A program made the translations under genes and the position numbers. 64,000 bases of DNA from Aptenodytes patagonicus (taxonomy: Eukaryota > Chordata > Aves > Sphenisciformes > Spheniscidae). Positions 1 through 11,700 of the stretch are shown here, in pieces. Position 1 is the stretch's first letter; each line of letters opens with the position of its first letter. The DNA is taken from positions 37,810,854 to 37,874,853 of the forward strand of contig NC_134953.1 of the NCBI RefSeq assembly GCF_965638725.1. The letters run 5' to 3'. The notes under the pieces are model-generated. The model saw nothing but the letters and a program-made list of their open reading frames with translations, had not been told where the DNA came from and ran no database searches.

Positions 1-1562
1 CTTGAGACAGCAAACTATTCACAAGAGTTATTACTGAATGCTGATGGTCTTTTCACATACAAAAAGAAAGCTTGCAATGGTTTCTGCACCTGCAAGGAGT
101 ATCCTAGCAACATCACTGAGGAAACTGTATGCCAGAACTTTTTTCTGAGTGCTTTTTGTTGAACATAGCAGCAGTTCTAAAACAAAGGTCAAGAGCAATT
201 TAAGCTCTTCAAAGTGCTGTTGCTTAATTCATTTACTCAGAGAAATGTTTGTGTTCTAGTTTTCTGCCTAAAGGATAAATATCGGGTTACAGAGTCATCC
301 AACAGACTATTCCATTGCAATGTAGTTAAACTTGAATATCACTTAATCTAAAATGTCACTTCTTACTTACTTACTTATGAATACTATTAGCATTCATAAT
401 TTTTGCCCTGTGAAGTAACCAGGAATCCCTGCTGCCTTCTGCCTGTTCTGGCAGCTGAGGATACCCAGGGGCTTTCTGTGCAACACAGAACAGGGAAGTA
501 CAGAACACGACCAGGTAGTCAGAACAGACCATCGGTCTATTTAAAAAAAAGAAGAAAGTTTTTTTTTTTGTCTGAGGAGGTGTATGTGGTCATCTTACTG
601 TATGCACAGACCTCAGGTGAGTCCCTGCTTCATGCTTTGTCATCAGCTTTCAGGGAAAATACTTACTTCAGGTTTTCCTACATCATTCACTGGTACCGTG
701 TCAGAAGTACTTGCTGGGTTTGCTCTTACTGGCCTTGCCATCTTGCAAAGGGGAGAGGGCAGTGTTTATCTTTGTGTTTTATGGATGGGGGAGTTGAGCC
801 GAAGGACTAAGACCCTTTTCAGCCCCCTGGGCAGGGGCTGCAGTTACTGGGGGAGCTGGGCCACACTCTCATCCCCTCCGAGCTTCTGCTTTCGTCATGC
901 AGAACAGGGACAATGTTACTGTCTCTCACGAGGAGAGTTGGTGATGTAGCCTAAAAAATGCATGCAGTTGTAAAAAGAGTTTTTGCCCTCTGCCCAGTCT
1001 CGTAGATATTCTCTAGTTTTAGAGCCTGGTCTAAAAATGGAATTTTTACCATTTCTATTCAAATTTGTGTGCTAGACAAGGGTCAAAGCCTGTTGCTGGT
1101 CTTTTTTTCCCTGCATTCTGACTTGATGAAAAGATTTTGTACTTAGATTATTGGATGTTGACCTTTTTCATTAGCTACTTAGAGAAATACAGGTTCTGCA
1201 TGGTTTCATACGTAAACAGTCATCTAAAGTCAGCAGTCATCAGACGTTATTCTCTCGGCTCCCTGTTTATTAAGCTAAATGATGGTTTAAGCTGGAATTT
1301 AATATCAAAAAAACTAACGTGCTAAAGGTAACCTTCTGTTTCCTTCATTACAAAGGCACTTGAAAAGTGCTAGATTCATTTCCTTCTCTAAGAAATATTT
1401 CCGAGTAATTTGCCAGAGAAAATTAGCTGACGATAAGGTGGTTGTTCTGAGGCAACACAAGAGATTTTCAGTGAAAATCTGTTACAGCTAATAGAAAAAA
1501 TGAAACATTATTCCATTCAAACAATCTTTTTTTTTTTTCCCCCCCCTCCTTCTGGACTTCAG
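1..1562 (+). other. STOX1: STOX1 intron upstream of its winged-helix exons (partial)
   Basis: This stretch precedes the first recognisable STOX1 exon and ends in a long polypyrimidine tract (about 1527-1556) and an AG at 1561-1562, so it reads as the 3' part of an intron. The preceding exon, which would carry the start codon and N-terminus, is outside the window. The short open frames here (for example around 403-949) resemble no protein I know and show no splice or codon support. I see no repeat or RNA gene in it. Confidence 0.6.
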
Positions 1563-4500
1563 GTGATGTGACCCCTGTTCTCATGAATCCTCTCTCACAG
1601 TCACACTCCATTCCTCTGGCAGAAGGAATATGCCGTACCATATCAGATATGAATGCAGATCAAGTGATGGTCACACAGGAAACTTTAATGGAGCAGTTAG
1701 TGAAAAATTATCCAGGTAATGTGTTTGTTTCTCCCTCTGTTTAAAAGTGACTGTATCATCAAGCTTCAGTTTCTGATATTGGACAAGTGATCACTGAATG
1801 TTTACAAGCAAAGCTGGCAATATGAAAGAATATAAATTAACAGGCAACTGGTAGAATACATGAATGTGCATACTATCCTCATCAATCTGTGAGCGTCACT
1901 AACATTGTTTTGAATGTAATCCTTTTTACAGATTTTAATAAATCTTCTTTGAGAATAAGAGGGAACTGAGTGCAGCAGCGTGTTGAGAGTATGCCCTTTC
2001 TAAAGGGTGGGAAAGCATAGATGAGGTATTTAGGTGCCAGATATGGAACAGCATAAAATAGACTATGTGTCAGATCACAAAGACTTTAAGTCCTCCTTTA
2101 AGAGACAGGAACATAGCTGACTTTGATGGCAAAGGGACTGGGTAGGAACCTACATCTGGTGTTTGCTATCAAAAAATACAACCGGCTTCAAATTCAGGTT
2201 CGTTGGTCAAATTCCAGCCCCTTCCTTCCTGAAAGCAAATTACTTACACTAAATGAGCCTTAATGCTGCGTTTTCTTTTCAATCTGAAAAATGTTCAATT
2301 TCCCTTAGATCTGCAATATTGGGGGGGGGGGAGAGAGATATTTTTTTTTCTCGAGACTTTTAAAGGCTCATTATGGCCCTCTGCAGGAGGTTGCTTTGTT
2401 TGATACCGAGCTTCCTCTTTTGACTCTTCTTAACCTTATAGCTCTGCAAACGTTACAAGTTGATCTGGTAGGCATTTTCACTAGTGGGAAAAATTTTAAT
2501 GCAACCCCATAAACTGGCCCAGAACCCTGCCAGGAACATGCTCTAGTCCATATGTGCACTGAGACAACCACAAGGTAGCATTTTTAGGTCAGCCAGAAGT
2601 AGCACTCTCAAAGTTCGTAGGGAGAGAACATATCACTTGCTATGTTTTCACCTTGCTGGAAGTTTTCATTCCTGTGGGCTGGAGATCAGAAGCCTGGGGC
2701 GGTAGACCAGATGTCACTAGACTAATGACTCTGGGACTGTGACACCTGAGGGAAAACCAGTAGCTGAGACCAGTCTCAGTGAAGTAAGCAATTGTCATCT
2801 GACAAAATTATACCAGAAGCTTCAGAGGGAGTGATAAAAGCCACTGTTAAATAACCTGCAAAGAGGGAAATGCTTTGAACACCACATTGTTTGGTTTGTA
2901 TCTGGCAGAAGGTCTCTCTCATGAATATCGTATCCTGACAGACACAAAGAGAACATCCTTGCTTATTCGAAGAACATCCTAAGCTCCATCACAGCAGTGC
3001 TGCAGTGACAACTAGAAATGGAGCTGGCCTTTACCTCCTTCCTCAGGGGTCACCTTGCCCCAGCATTGAGGAATGGCCTTGGCAGAGTTAAAAAGGGTTT
3101 TACTGATCTGTAAGACACGGACAGGATTGCACCTACCAGAGCCCTCGGCTGGATGATGTTTCTGTGCTGCCCTCACCTGGCTGGCCCAGAAGGGCTCTCC
3201 CTAAGTCAGGGCTGCAGCCTGTGCTGGCCCCAAGATTTGGGGCAGCCTTTGCTGCCCTGCATGCGTGGACACTGCTGCAGAGTGGGGCTGTCCCTGTTCT
3301 GCAGGGAGTCCGGAGCTGTGGATGGGGACAGCTGGGTGCAACAAGAGTTGCTGGCTCTGGAAGCTCAGCAGAGTGGTGATGTATTAAAAAAAAACCCTGC
3401 CTTTTGTCTGGTGATACTGGACACTTTCATGTTGAAATTGAGTATGCCCTACTCAAACTTCAGTTGTCAGGTCAGTTTTGAACTACTTTTGGAATCCTGT
3501 GAACTAAATACATTGGGTATTTCACGTTCAGTGGCTTCCAGATCTGTTGTATGTAAGTTGTTTTTTGGCCAGCTCCCATTTTATTTGAAAACTTATTTCT
3601 GATTTGAAATATCTGTATCTTTGTTGTAGGCATTGCAGTTCCCTCCCACAATATCTTATATAATATCCTTGGCACTCTAATTAAAGAAAGGAAAATCTAT
3701 CATACGGGAGAAGGATACTTCATTGTGACTCCCAACACATACTTTATCACAAATGATGCCACAGAAGACAATAGAAGGGTCTCATTGGAGGGCAGTTGTT
3801 GCTGTTCATCGCCCTCCATCACTTACCTGGTAAACATTGGGTGCTGTGCAGACCTAGTGAAAGAATACATTCCTACGGTATCCTGTTACAGATCCTGCCA
3901 TTGTTTCCCTGACCAGAATATGCTCTGTGAACGAAGACAGCAGCAGCTAATGAATCATGAACCTAATGGAGGAGGTAATAAAGGCTGCAGTGAATCAAAG
4001 CCTTCAATTCAAACTCAAGGGATCTCCACATCTGCTGAAAACCATTCCTGGGACACCATCAAATCCCTGACATCTGTGAAAGAGAAACTGAAAAGCAAAA
4101 GGTTTGTCCTTGGCCTTTTCTGGAGAAGTGCTTCTAAAAAAGAAAAATGTAAGAAGTACTCCACTTTTTCAGCCCAGTTTCCTCCCAAGGAATGGCCAGT
4201 CAGGGATGAAGATGACTTAGATAATATTCCACGTGATATTGAACATGAAATCATCAAGCGTATTAACCCTACTCTTACAGTTGATAATTTGATTAAACAC
4301 ACAATATTAATGCAGAAGTTTGAGGAGCAGAAAAAATGTATCAGTAAGGGTACCTTGGCTGAAGTGTCAATAGTCAGACAAAACCATCTTTCAAAGGATT
4401 GTATTCAAAAGACACAAAGTAAAACAGCAAAACACACCAGGAAAACCAAATCAAAGAAAGAGCAGCAGATTAGCAGAAGCAACAGGAAATCTCACATACA

Positions 4501-7051
4501 TGAGCTAACATCCCAAAATGAGAAACTGGAAGAGAACCTTTCACTGACTATCAGAAACCAACAGCCATCTGATGTAGCTGTGGAATCCCATGTCATATAT
4601 AAAAAACAAATTAAGAACCCTTTTCAGGGTCTGTCATGGAGACACAACTTTTATGCAAAAGGGTACAAAGGTACTATTAACAGTCAGCTGAAGTCCAGGA
4701 CTCGAAAGCAAGAAAGGGCTGTACAAAGGCCATGGTCCTTGGACTCCTCAAAAACCTTTGACTGTGAAACTGAACAGCTGGCTACTGAAACGCAGGCTGA
4801 CAAAACTAAGCAAAACAAACTACTCCATGATAATAGGTCTTCCCTCCAACTAAAGAAAGACAGTTTAAGTGAAGACTTCAGTTATCTGCAAGGCAGTACT
4901 TTGCAAATAGGTAATAAAAGTAAATACTTTCTGGAGAGTAATATCTCTGAAGAAAACATCTACAGAAGAACAGTCAAAAAAAATCCTGTGGATATTAAAA
5001 AATCCCTTCACTCCTACACTGAAAATAATGTTGTGTGCAAAGAAGATGCAAAATTTTCATTACATCTGAAAGATGAGCATTGCCGGTACAAAGCTGATAC
5101 TGTATGTGAGTTATTAGATCAAACAGCAAATGAATTTCAAAATGTTCGTCTTTCAAATTGTACAGCCAATATTAACCTGGTAAAAAAAAATGGGGTGAAA
5201 TACAGGCAAAAGACTGATAAAAAGAGTGAACTTATATTTAAATATGACTATACCAGCCATCCTGGATCAATGAAGCTGGAAAGTGAAGGATTTACTGATA
5301 ACTGCCATCTTCTGTATCAAGAAGCACATGATGGTGACACCTGTAACTCGTTACATCTGGATGATAATTTTGAAGGCAATGAACTATGTCACCTGCCTCC
5401 TGGCCATGCTTTTTCAGATACAAGAGACTGGAGTAAAGCTGTGCAAAAGCTGGGGACACCTATGTCCCTAAAAAACTGTAAGGTTAATACTTATCCTGCC
5501 CAGTACAACACAACTGTAAACAAACATGACTCTGGAGAGCATGGATATAAGGAAAGTGCTAGTTTTGTAGAATCAATAAATGGCTCAAAAGAGCATGCAA
5601 AAACAGATTTCACAGAAGAAAGTTGTTTGTGCAGTCAGGTTCCTCCGATAGGTCACAGAAAGCAAGAAGAAACTGGCCTTACTGAATGTGTGAAGGCTTC
5701 AGCTGTAGCAGATTTCTGCCACACTAATGAGGCTGACTCAGATGCTGACACTTTGCAGAACTTCACCTATGAGATGGGTGAAGTAGTGGCATGCTGTGCT
5801 TTGGACTCACAGACCAAAGAAACAAGAAACCCTCTGGGGAAAAAAAATCTGTTTTTTAAGAATGCATGTACTGTGATACCAGGACAGAAACACTCGGAAG
5901 GAACAGAAAACCACAGCATTACAGGAGACAGTGGAATTGACTCCCCGAGGTAAGAAAACACATGTAACTATGTTAGACGTTTTATCTTCAAATTAACAAT
6001 CAGATTTAGGCAGAAATGTTGCTGTAAATCATAAACCCCCTTCCCCAGCAATAAAATTCTTATCTTTAAAAACTTCAGTCTTATGTCCCGGAAATACTCA
6101 AATTGTATAGTTCTACCATGTCTTTTTACATGAACGTTCCCCCTAAATCAGCTATACAAATGCTGCTGTTTATATTTTGCATTTGTTTTCATGAGGCAAG
6201 AAAATAGTATGAGCTCTGCCTTGCAGATGGAGAAGGCCATGTGCAGAAATGTTAAGAAACATGGTGATTGATAAACTCCTGTTAGCAGGCAGGTTCAGCT
6301 CGTATTGATCTTGCTATATGACATTATGGATATTGTCATAGTTTCCCCAGTTGTAGACAAAGAATAAAAAGTGCTTTACAGACGTGTTCAATCAAATTTA
6401 AAGTACAAAATACCATCCGACTTGCTCACAATAGACAGGAGAATGTGTACATCACTTGAGCTAGAAGCTTTTGCTTCCTTTCATAGGGTACATTTTGCCT
6501 GTAGCTATACTTGAAAAATCCCTTAATGGAAAACAAATTGGTAGGAAACAATTTTTCACACAGTTGCACATGGAGAAGACCTGCAAGTTAACTAAATTGG
6601 CAAGAATATAAGTTAAAATGTGTGAGGGAAAAACCATACCCATTTTTTTAATAGCATCACATATTCTTAAGATCTTGAACGACTGGTATTTAAGTGTAAT
6701 AAAACCATTTAAGTTCTCATTAGATATGTACTGTCACCTTGAGGAGATAGTATATGAAGGAACAAAGCACATACTACAGTTTTTAAGGAAATTCTGCTGA
6801 TTTTTTTTTCCCCCCCTTTAGCAGCCTTTGGCTGTGCACTCTTTCAAGCACACTTCTAGTGTATTACTTGGACATGAACACTTGAAATCTGTTGGATGCT
6901 CTTTAGCAAAATATACTTCAAAGGGCCATTTTGATTGTTTGTATTGATGTGATCTGTGGTACCAGAAGCTAAGCCAACTCAGTTTATTTTTAGAATGTGA
7001 AGTCTGACGTCTAATAATTCTGTTATTTTAGATGGACTGAAAAGAAGATGA
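1563..7051 (+). CDS. STOX1: Storkhead-box protein 1 (winged-helix transcription factor), 3' part
   Basis: Exons 1563-1715, 3630-5949 and, preferred, 7003-7051 encode about 839 residues; the N-terminus is left of the window. The first two exons together carry the storkhead winged-helix region: the stretch ADQVMVTQETLMEQL, then PSHNILYNILGTLIKERKIY and HTGEGYFIVTPNTYFIT. The 2.3 kb exon also holds the conserved block FSAQFPPKEWPVRDEDDLDN followed by IPRDIEHEIIKRINPTLTVD, and near its end GTENHSITGDSGIDSPR, all close to human STOX1 as I remember it. The family are FOX-like DNA-binding regulators of cell cycle and differentiation. The 3' end is uncertain. Acceptor 7002 restores the conserved tail SLTSNNSVILDGLKRR, then TGA. 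Acceptor 6993 gives Arg-Met-stop, acceptor 7031 a novel 12-residue tail ending at 7071, acceptor 6821 another tail, and an unspliced transcript stops at 5951-5953. The gene identity is firm; the last exon is not. Confidence 0.88.
6802..6821 (+). other. Strong cryptic 3' splice site in the last STOX1 intron
   Basis: A T10-C7 polypyrimidine run followed by TTTAG is a better-looking acceptor than those at 6993, 7002 or 7031. Joined to the donor after 5949 it would give about 20 novel residues and a stop at 6883-6885. Nothing in that reading resembles the human STOX1 tail, so use is unproven; it could mark an alternative terminal exon. Confidence 0.35.
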
Positions 7052-7366
7052 AGCTTCCTGCCAAATTCTGAAAGCATAAATACTAATGCAAAGAGGAGGA
7101 CAAAGTGGAAGGACAATCGCAACAAAATTCCTCGCTTCAGCTAACTCTGGTCATGAATATTTGATTATTTTTTTAATGAGCTTTGTAAACTTTCCCTTTG
7201 TAACAACATAACCATACTGTAAATGCGATCAGTCACATCTGTGAAGCTGTCTCTAAATCAAAGCTGTTAGTTAAAACTTTTGACTGTAGTATTTGGAGAG
7301 CTAATGTGTATTTCTATGTGTATTTCTGTTGCTCTCATCTTTAATTAGTTTCTGCATCCCTGTGAT

Positions 7367-7372
7367 AATAAA
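7367..7372 (+). terminator. STOX1: Polyadenylation signal of STOX1
   Basis: Canonical AATAAA about 320 nt after the preferred STOX1 stop codon and about 1.3 kb before the DDX50 start codon. It gives a 3' UTR of normal length. An earlier AATAAA near 6051 lies inside the last intron and would serve only an unspliced form ending at 5953. Confidence 0.65.
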
Positions 7373-8379
7373 AATTAGAACTGATATACTTCATTCAGAT
7401 CACACCATCAACCTGGAAAGCGTATGTGTCACTCTAATAGGAACTGTATCAGTTGGACAGGACTGTTTTACACTGTAATTCTTGAAAGTGTTTCCTACTT
7501 GTGCCACAGAAATAACAGCACACTCCATCTCCCCTGTCAGAAAACAAAGCAAACGAACTAGATTGGCACACACCTTGTTACTACAAAAATTCCTTCAATC
7601 CGAAGGTTCTCCCACTGTGTCCTGAAGAACTCTTAGCTGTCCTCCTGAATCTATTTGGTGTGTTTATATCTGGCAAGCAGGATTTAGTCTTTGCAAATGA
7701 AAATGTGTTGGTGCAGGAGACAACAGGTAAGGTCATTAGCATCACTCTGAGAGAAACCCTGCTGCAGGCCTGCACCCTCCCGCTCTGCTCCTGACCACCC
7801 CTTTCCTTCTCTTAAGGAATCAACATCCTGGCAGCCGTCAGGATCACTTTACAGCTTTTAGTTCAGAAGACTAATTTTGACTTCTTAATCCCGATTTCTT
7901 CCTGTAGCTAAAAGCAGACCGGGCTGGTTTCATGCTGCTAATCACCAAAGGCTTGCGGTCCTTTTAAATCTTAGAGGCACCTGGTCGTACTGTTACTGAC
8001 TACATTAGGCTCTTTCACTACTGAAAACTTGTCTCCAGTAGTTATGGACACAGAAGGCTAAAGTTGTAGTTACCAGCTTTTAAAGCTGTCGGAGATTTCT
8101 TTTAGGGATGGTGTCTCTGGCTGTGAAGAAGCAGAAGAAACTGCATTTGTGCTGGCTGGGCCTGAGAAGAGCCCTGCAGCGCTCTCTCCCGTTCGCCTCG
8201 GCCCACAGCCGGTTTCAGTCACGCCGGTACAGGGATTTCCCCCTCGGGCTTCTCCAGCAGCTCTCTGCCCTCAGTGCCTCACGCTGCCACTGCCTGCCGG
8301 CAGCTTTTCCGCTTCCTTAAAAAATTCCTCTCAGGGGCTTACACGTGCAATGGGGGTACGGCATAACGCAAGCCCTGCT
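7373..8379. other. Intergenic spacer STOX1-DDX50
   Basis: About 1 kb between the STOX1 poly(A) signal and the CpG-rich DDX50 promoter. Base composition rises from ordinary to GC-rich after about 8150. Open frames around 8108-8610 follow the GC rise and have no recognisable product. No repeat or RNA gene seen. Confidence 0.5.
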
Positions 8380-8510
8380 GGAAAGCCGGCGGATGAGGTG
8401 CAAGCCGCCGTTTCCCTGCCGGTCCGGCCCCCGCCCGCGCCCGTCATGGCGGACGCCTCACAGCGAAAGCGCGGGGCTCGCCACGAGCTCCACCGCCTCG
8501 CGGGCGCGGG

Positions 8511-8530
8511 GCACGCTGGGTCTTGGAGTC
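8511..8530 (-). promoter_or_regulatory. ZNF143/THAP11-like site, upstream copy
   Basis: On the minus strand this reads ACTCCAAGACCCAGCGTGC. It matches 14 of 19 positions of the ZNF143 (SBS) consensus ACTACAATTCCCAGAATGC as I recall it, keeping the core CCCAG and the TGC end. It is a weaker version of the site 36 bp downstream. Binding is inferred. Confidence 0.35.
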
Positions 8531-8546
8531 CGGGGGGAGCCCCGAG

Positions 8547-8565
8547 GCATGCTGGGCCTCGTAGT
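8547..8565 (-). promoter_or_regulatory. ZNF143/THAP11-like site, downstream copy
   Basis: On the minus strand this reads ACTACGAGGCCCAGCATGC. It matches 15 of 19 positions of the remembered ZNF143 consensus, including ACTAC, CCCAG and ATGC. It lies about 150 bp before the DDX50 start codon, the usual promoter-proximal place for this factor. Confidence 0.5.
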
Positions 8566-8587
8566 CTGTCGGCGGGGGCGGCAGGCT

Positions 8588-8592
8588 ATTGG
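8588..8592 (-). promoter_or_regulatory. Inverted CCAAT box (NF-Y type)
   Basis: ATTGG inside GGCTATTGGCTG, 120 bp before the DDX50 start codon and just downstream of the ZNF143-like pair. Position and context fit an NF-Y site in a TATA-less promoter. Confidence 0.45.
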
Positions 8593-8711
8593 CTGTCGGG
8601 CGGCGGTTGAGCGGCGCGGCCCCGCCCCGCGTTGCCGGGGCAGTGGGCGGGTTCTGTTTCTGTCACACAGGGGCAGCGGCAGCGGCGCGGCGCGGCTGCC
8701 GGCGAGCGGAG

Positions 8712-11700
8712 ATGCCTGAAGCCACCCGGTGTAGCGCCAGTAGTGGGGCCGAGTCGGATCCCGAGTGCCCAATGGAGACCGAGTCAGCCCTGGAGAGCGG
8801 CCGGCGGCGGCGCAAGGTACCGGGGAGGGCTTCGGGGCCTTCCGCGGCCGGGTACGGCCTGGCCACGCCGCGCTGCCTCGCCTGCACGCTGGGGCTCGTG
8901 TCCGGCGGGTCTTGCCTCGGGTCGCGCCCCCCCGGTGGTGTGGGCCGGGGCGGGTCTGCGCGGCGCGGCCACGGGGCGTGCCGGGCCGGCCGGCCGGCCA
9001 CGTGCGCGGCGGCGGTGGGGCCTCCCGAGAAGTCGGCGGGCGGCACGGCCTGTGGCGCCGGGCCACGGCCCCCGCCTCGTGTCGGGGCGGCCCTGCCGGG
9101 GGTGGTGGTGGACCTGCTGGAGCAGGCGTGTGGCCGTCCTCGTCGCGCAGCGGCCCGGGGAGCGCTTTCGGGTGCACGCTGGGGGGGGGGAGAGTCCCGA
9201 AAATGAAGGCCCGGGTGTCTCGTGGTCCGGAAAATGCCTCCTGGCGGCACCTGCGCCGCGGCAGGGAGGGATCTGTTGCTTTATACGAGCCCCCCCGTCA
9301 ATAACTAGAACGTAAACTTTTAGTTTTAGCTGTTCTGCAAGGTCTTCTCTGTTTCGAGTCGCTTGGATCATGTGCGTGTATTTTCATTTACCGCTGCGTT
9401 GCTCTGTGCCTTACCAGAAGGAGAAAAAAGAGAAGAAATCTAAACGCCATGACAAATCTCAGAGGAGAAAGACTCAGACGGATGAAAGTGAGCAGTCGGA
9501 GGATGACGTTGATTCCCCAAAACTCAAGAAATCAAGGAGTGGAGTTAAACAAAACGGTGATGTGAGAGAAGAAGGCTCGGAGGACACGAGATTATCTTCT
9601 TTAAACGTTAAATCCACCCACAAAAAACGACACACTAATTCTAGTGAAACGTCAAGTGGTGATGGTGACAGTGAGCAAGAGCAGGTAAAACTAACGATTG
9701 ATTTAGTTGTAGTGATGTGTTTAGCTTTCAATTCCTGCATTGCAACAAGGTTAAATTTAGAAAAGGTTATCTTTCCTTTTTTTTCTCCCCATCAGTGGAA
9801 AGACTGCTGTAAATTTTCAGGTTTTAAAGCTACTTGAACTGTCCCTTCTGTCGATTATTTGCAAAAATCTTAAATTATGAAAGTCCTGAAGTTCTAGATC
9901 AGCACACCATGGTTTCCTCACTTCAACTGTCCAGTACTGTGGTAGCAGTTGGCAGATGGACACGCTACAGTGAGATGGTGCTTTAATATGATTCAGCATC
10001 ATTACATATGATTGTAATTGCCACAAATATAGTTTAATTGACTTCTTTTTGGTATTATGAGTACTTCTCTAGTGAAATAAGAATTATTTGGTTTTAGCTA
10101 GTGGAAACAGAAAAGTTATGTATTAATATGTTTTTATGTATCATCTTATTAAATAGTAGTTGTTAATGTGATAAGATCATCCTTAATGTAATAAAATAAC
10201 ACGTTGTAGCAGTTTTGTAAGTCTTTTTAAGCCTTTCTGTAAGAATGTTTTTATTTTGTCTGACTATTTCTATCTGATTTAGGTTCCTTTAAAATTGCTT
10301 GACATGAACCACATTTTTTTTGAAGGGAAACACACCTTGTTGTACCTAGGATTTGTTTTGAAAAGTCTTTATACCTGTATATTCTGCTGTTGCTTGGTTT
10401 TGTTTCTTGTTCCAATTGATGCTTCACAAAGCATCCAGGGTTTCCATGGTTTCCAGGCTTAGCATTCTTTCCTCATGCTTAGCATTTTAATCACAGTGCT
10501 GTTAAAACGTATATGGAAGTGACGCATTACTAAGTAGGTACGTTTGATGCTCTACCTCGTAATGTTATTCTCTTGGGGATTGATTTCTGTATCTCTAAAT
10601 CACTGTGCTGTATTAATTGGGAAGTAGAAATAGGCTAGATATCAAGCCTGATTCTTGCATATTACAACATAATCTGTTAGGCCATTGGTATTATTTAAAA
10701 TAGAATGTTAAAATTTAGTTAAGAGTTTTCAGACTTTTAATTTGGGTGTTTTGCATTTACATGGTTATGCTATTAGATATGAAACAGTCTCAATTTAAAT
10801 TACAGATCACTTTTGTCTAAGTTTTGAAATATGATAGTGAGTAAAACAAAGAAGGCTCTTTAGCTGCAGCTGTGATACTGTCACTGAAAATTTGACCCTT
10901 GGGTATGATACCAGTGCTTATGCCATTACTTTGAATTTTCTGATGGTCATATGATACTCAAATGGAATGTTATCTGATTTATTGTTTACCTAACAGGAGA
11001 TGACTGAAGAACAGAAAGAGGGTGCTTTCTCCAATTTTTCTATTTCCAAAGGGACTGTTCAGCTTCTTCAAGGTAAATTTCTTGGCATGATGTGATCACA
11101 GAAAGTAAATTATCTCTCTCATGTGTTTTTATGCTCAACATATTCAATCAATGAGCTTTGAGATGTGCTCTGCTTGTGTGTATGCAAGCAATCAATATCC
11201 CTTCTGTATGCTACACAGAAGGCATATTGATTGTTTACTCTAAATACATCTTTGAACGTAGACTTTTCTGTTTGCAGTATTGCCCAGTTCAGCCTTTACA
11301 GTAGAATTTTAAATGACATAAGCTAAAAAAAAAAATTTCTTCTGTGTGAATTTTTCAATTAAAAGTTATTTCAGTGTGAGTAAAGGAAAACCAGTTATAT
11401 TTAGTGTCTTTGATATTAGGTTGTGCCTGACTTAGTATGAATTAAGAGAAGAATAGAAGTGGTTTTGACATATGTTTTATTTGAAAGGAAGAGATTTTCA
11501 TAGATAGGTGGGGAGTATTACATAAATAAAACCACAGTACTTAAAGGCTTTTGTTAAGGGCTACTAGCTTCACCTGTACCAGCTAGTGCTATGTCTGGTG
11601 GTATGAAGTGGGAGAATAAAATGGACAGTCCCAGGGCACTCTTTACAGATGACCTCTGTGATTAAATAAATCACTGGAGGTGATAATATAGTCCTGACTT

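Larger units (their letters stand above)
8380..9290 (+). promoter_or_regulatory. DDX50: CpG-island promoter of DDX50
   Basis: Very GC- and CpG-rich DNA covering the 5' flank, first exon and start of intron 1 of DDX50. There is no TATA box near the start codon. It contains GC boxes, an inverted CCAAT box (ATTGG, 8588-8592) and two ZNF143-like motifs. This is the expected architecture for a housekeeping ribosome-biogenesis gene. The transcription start is not visible from sequence; it probably lies between about 8590 and 8700. Confidence 0.7.

Noticed and set aside
7033-7071. Novel 12-residue STOX1 tail from the acceptor at 7031
   Set aside because: Possible, but it puts the conserved SVILDGLKRR coding DNA partly in the intron and out of frame, so acceptor 7002 is preferred.
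8458-9177. 239-residue minus-strand open frame and overlapping plus-strand frames over the DDX50 promoter
   Set aside because: CpG-island shadows with no domain and no splice support; several overlap each other in different frames.
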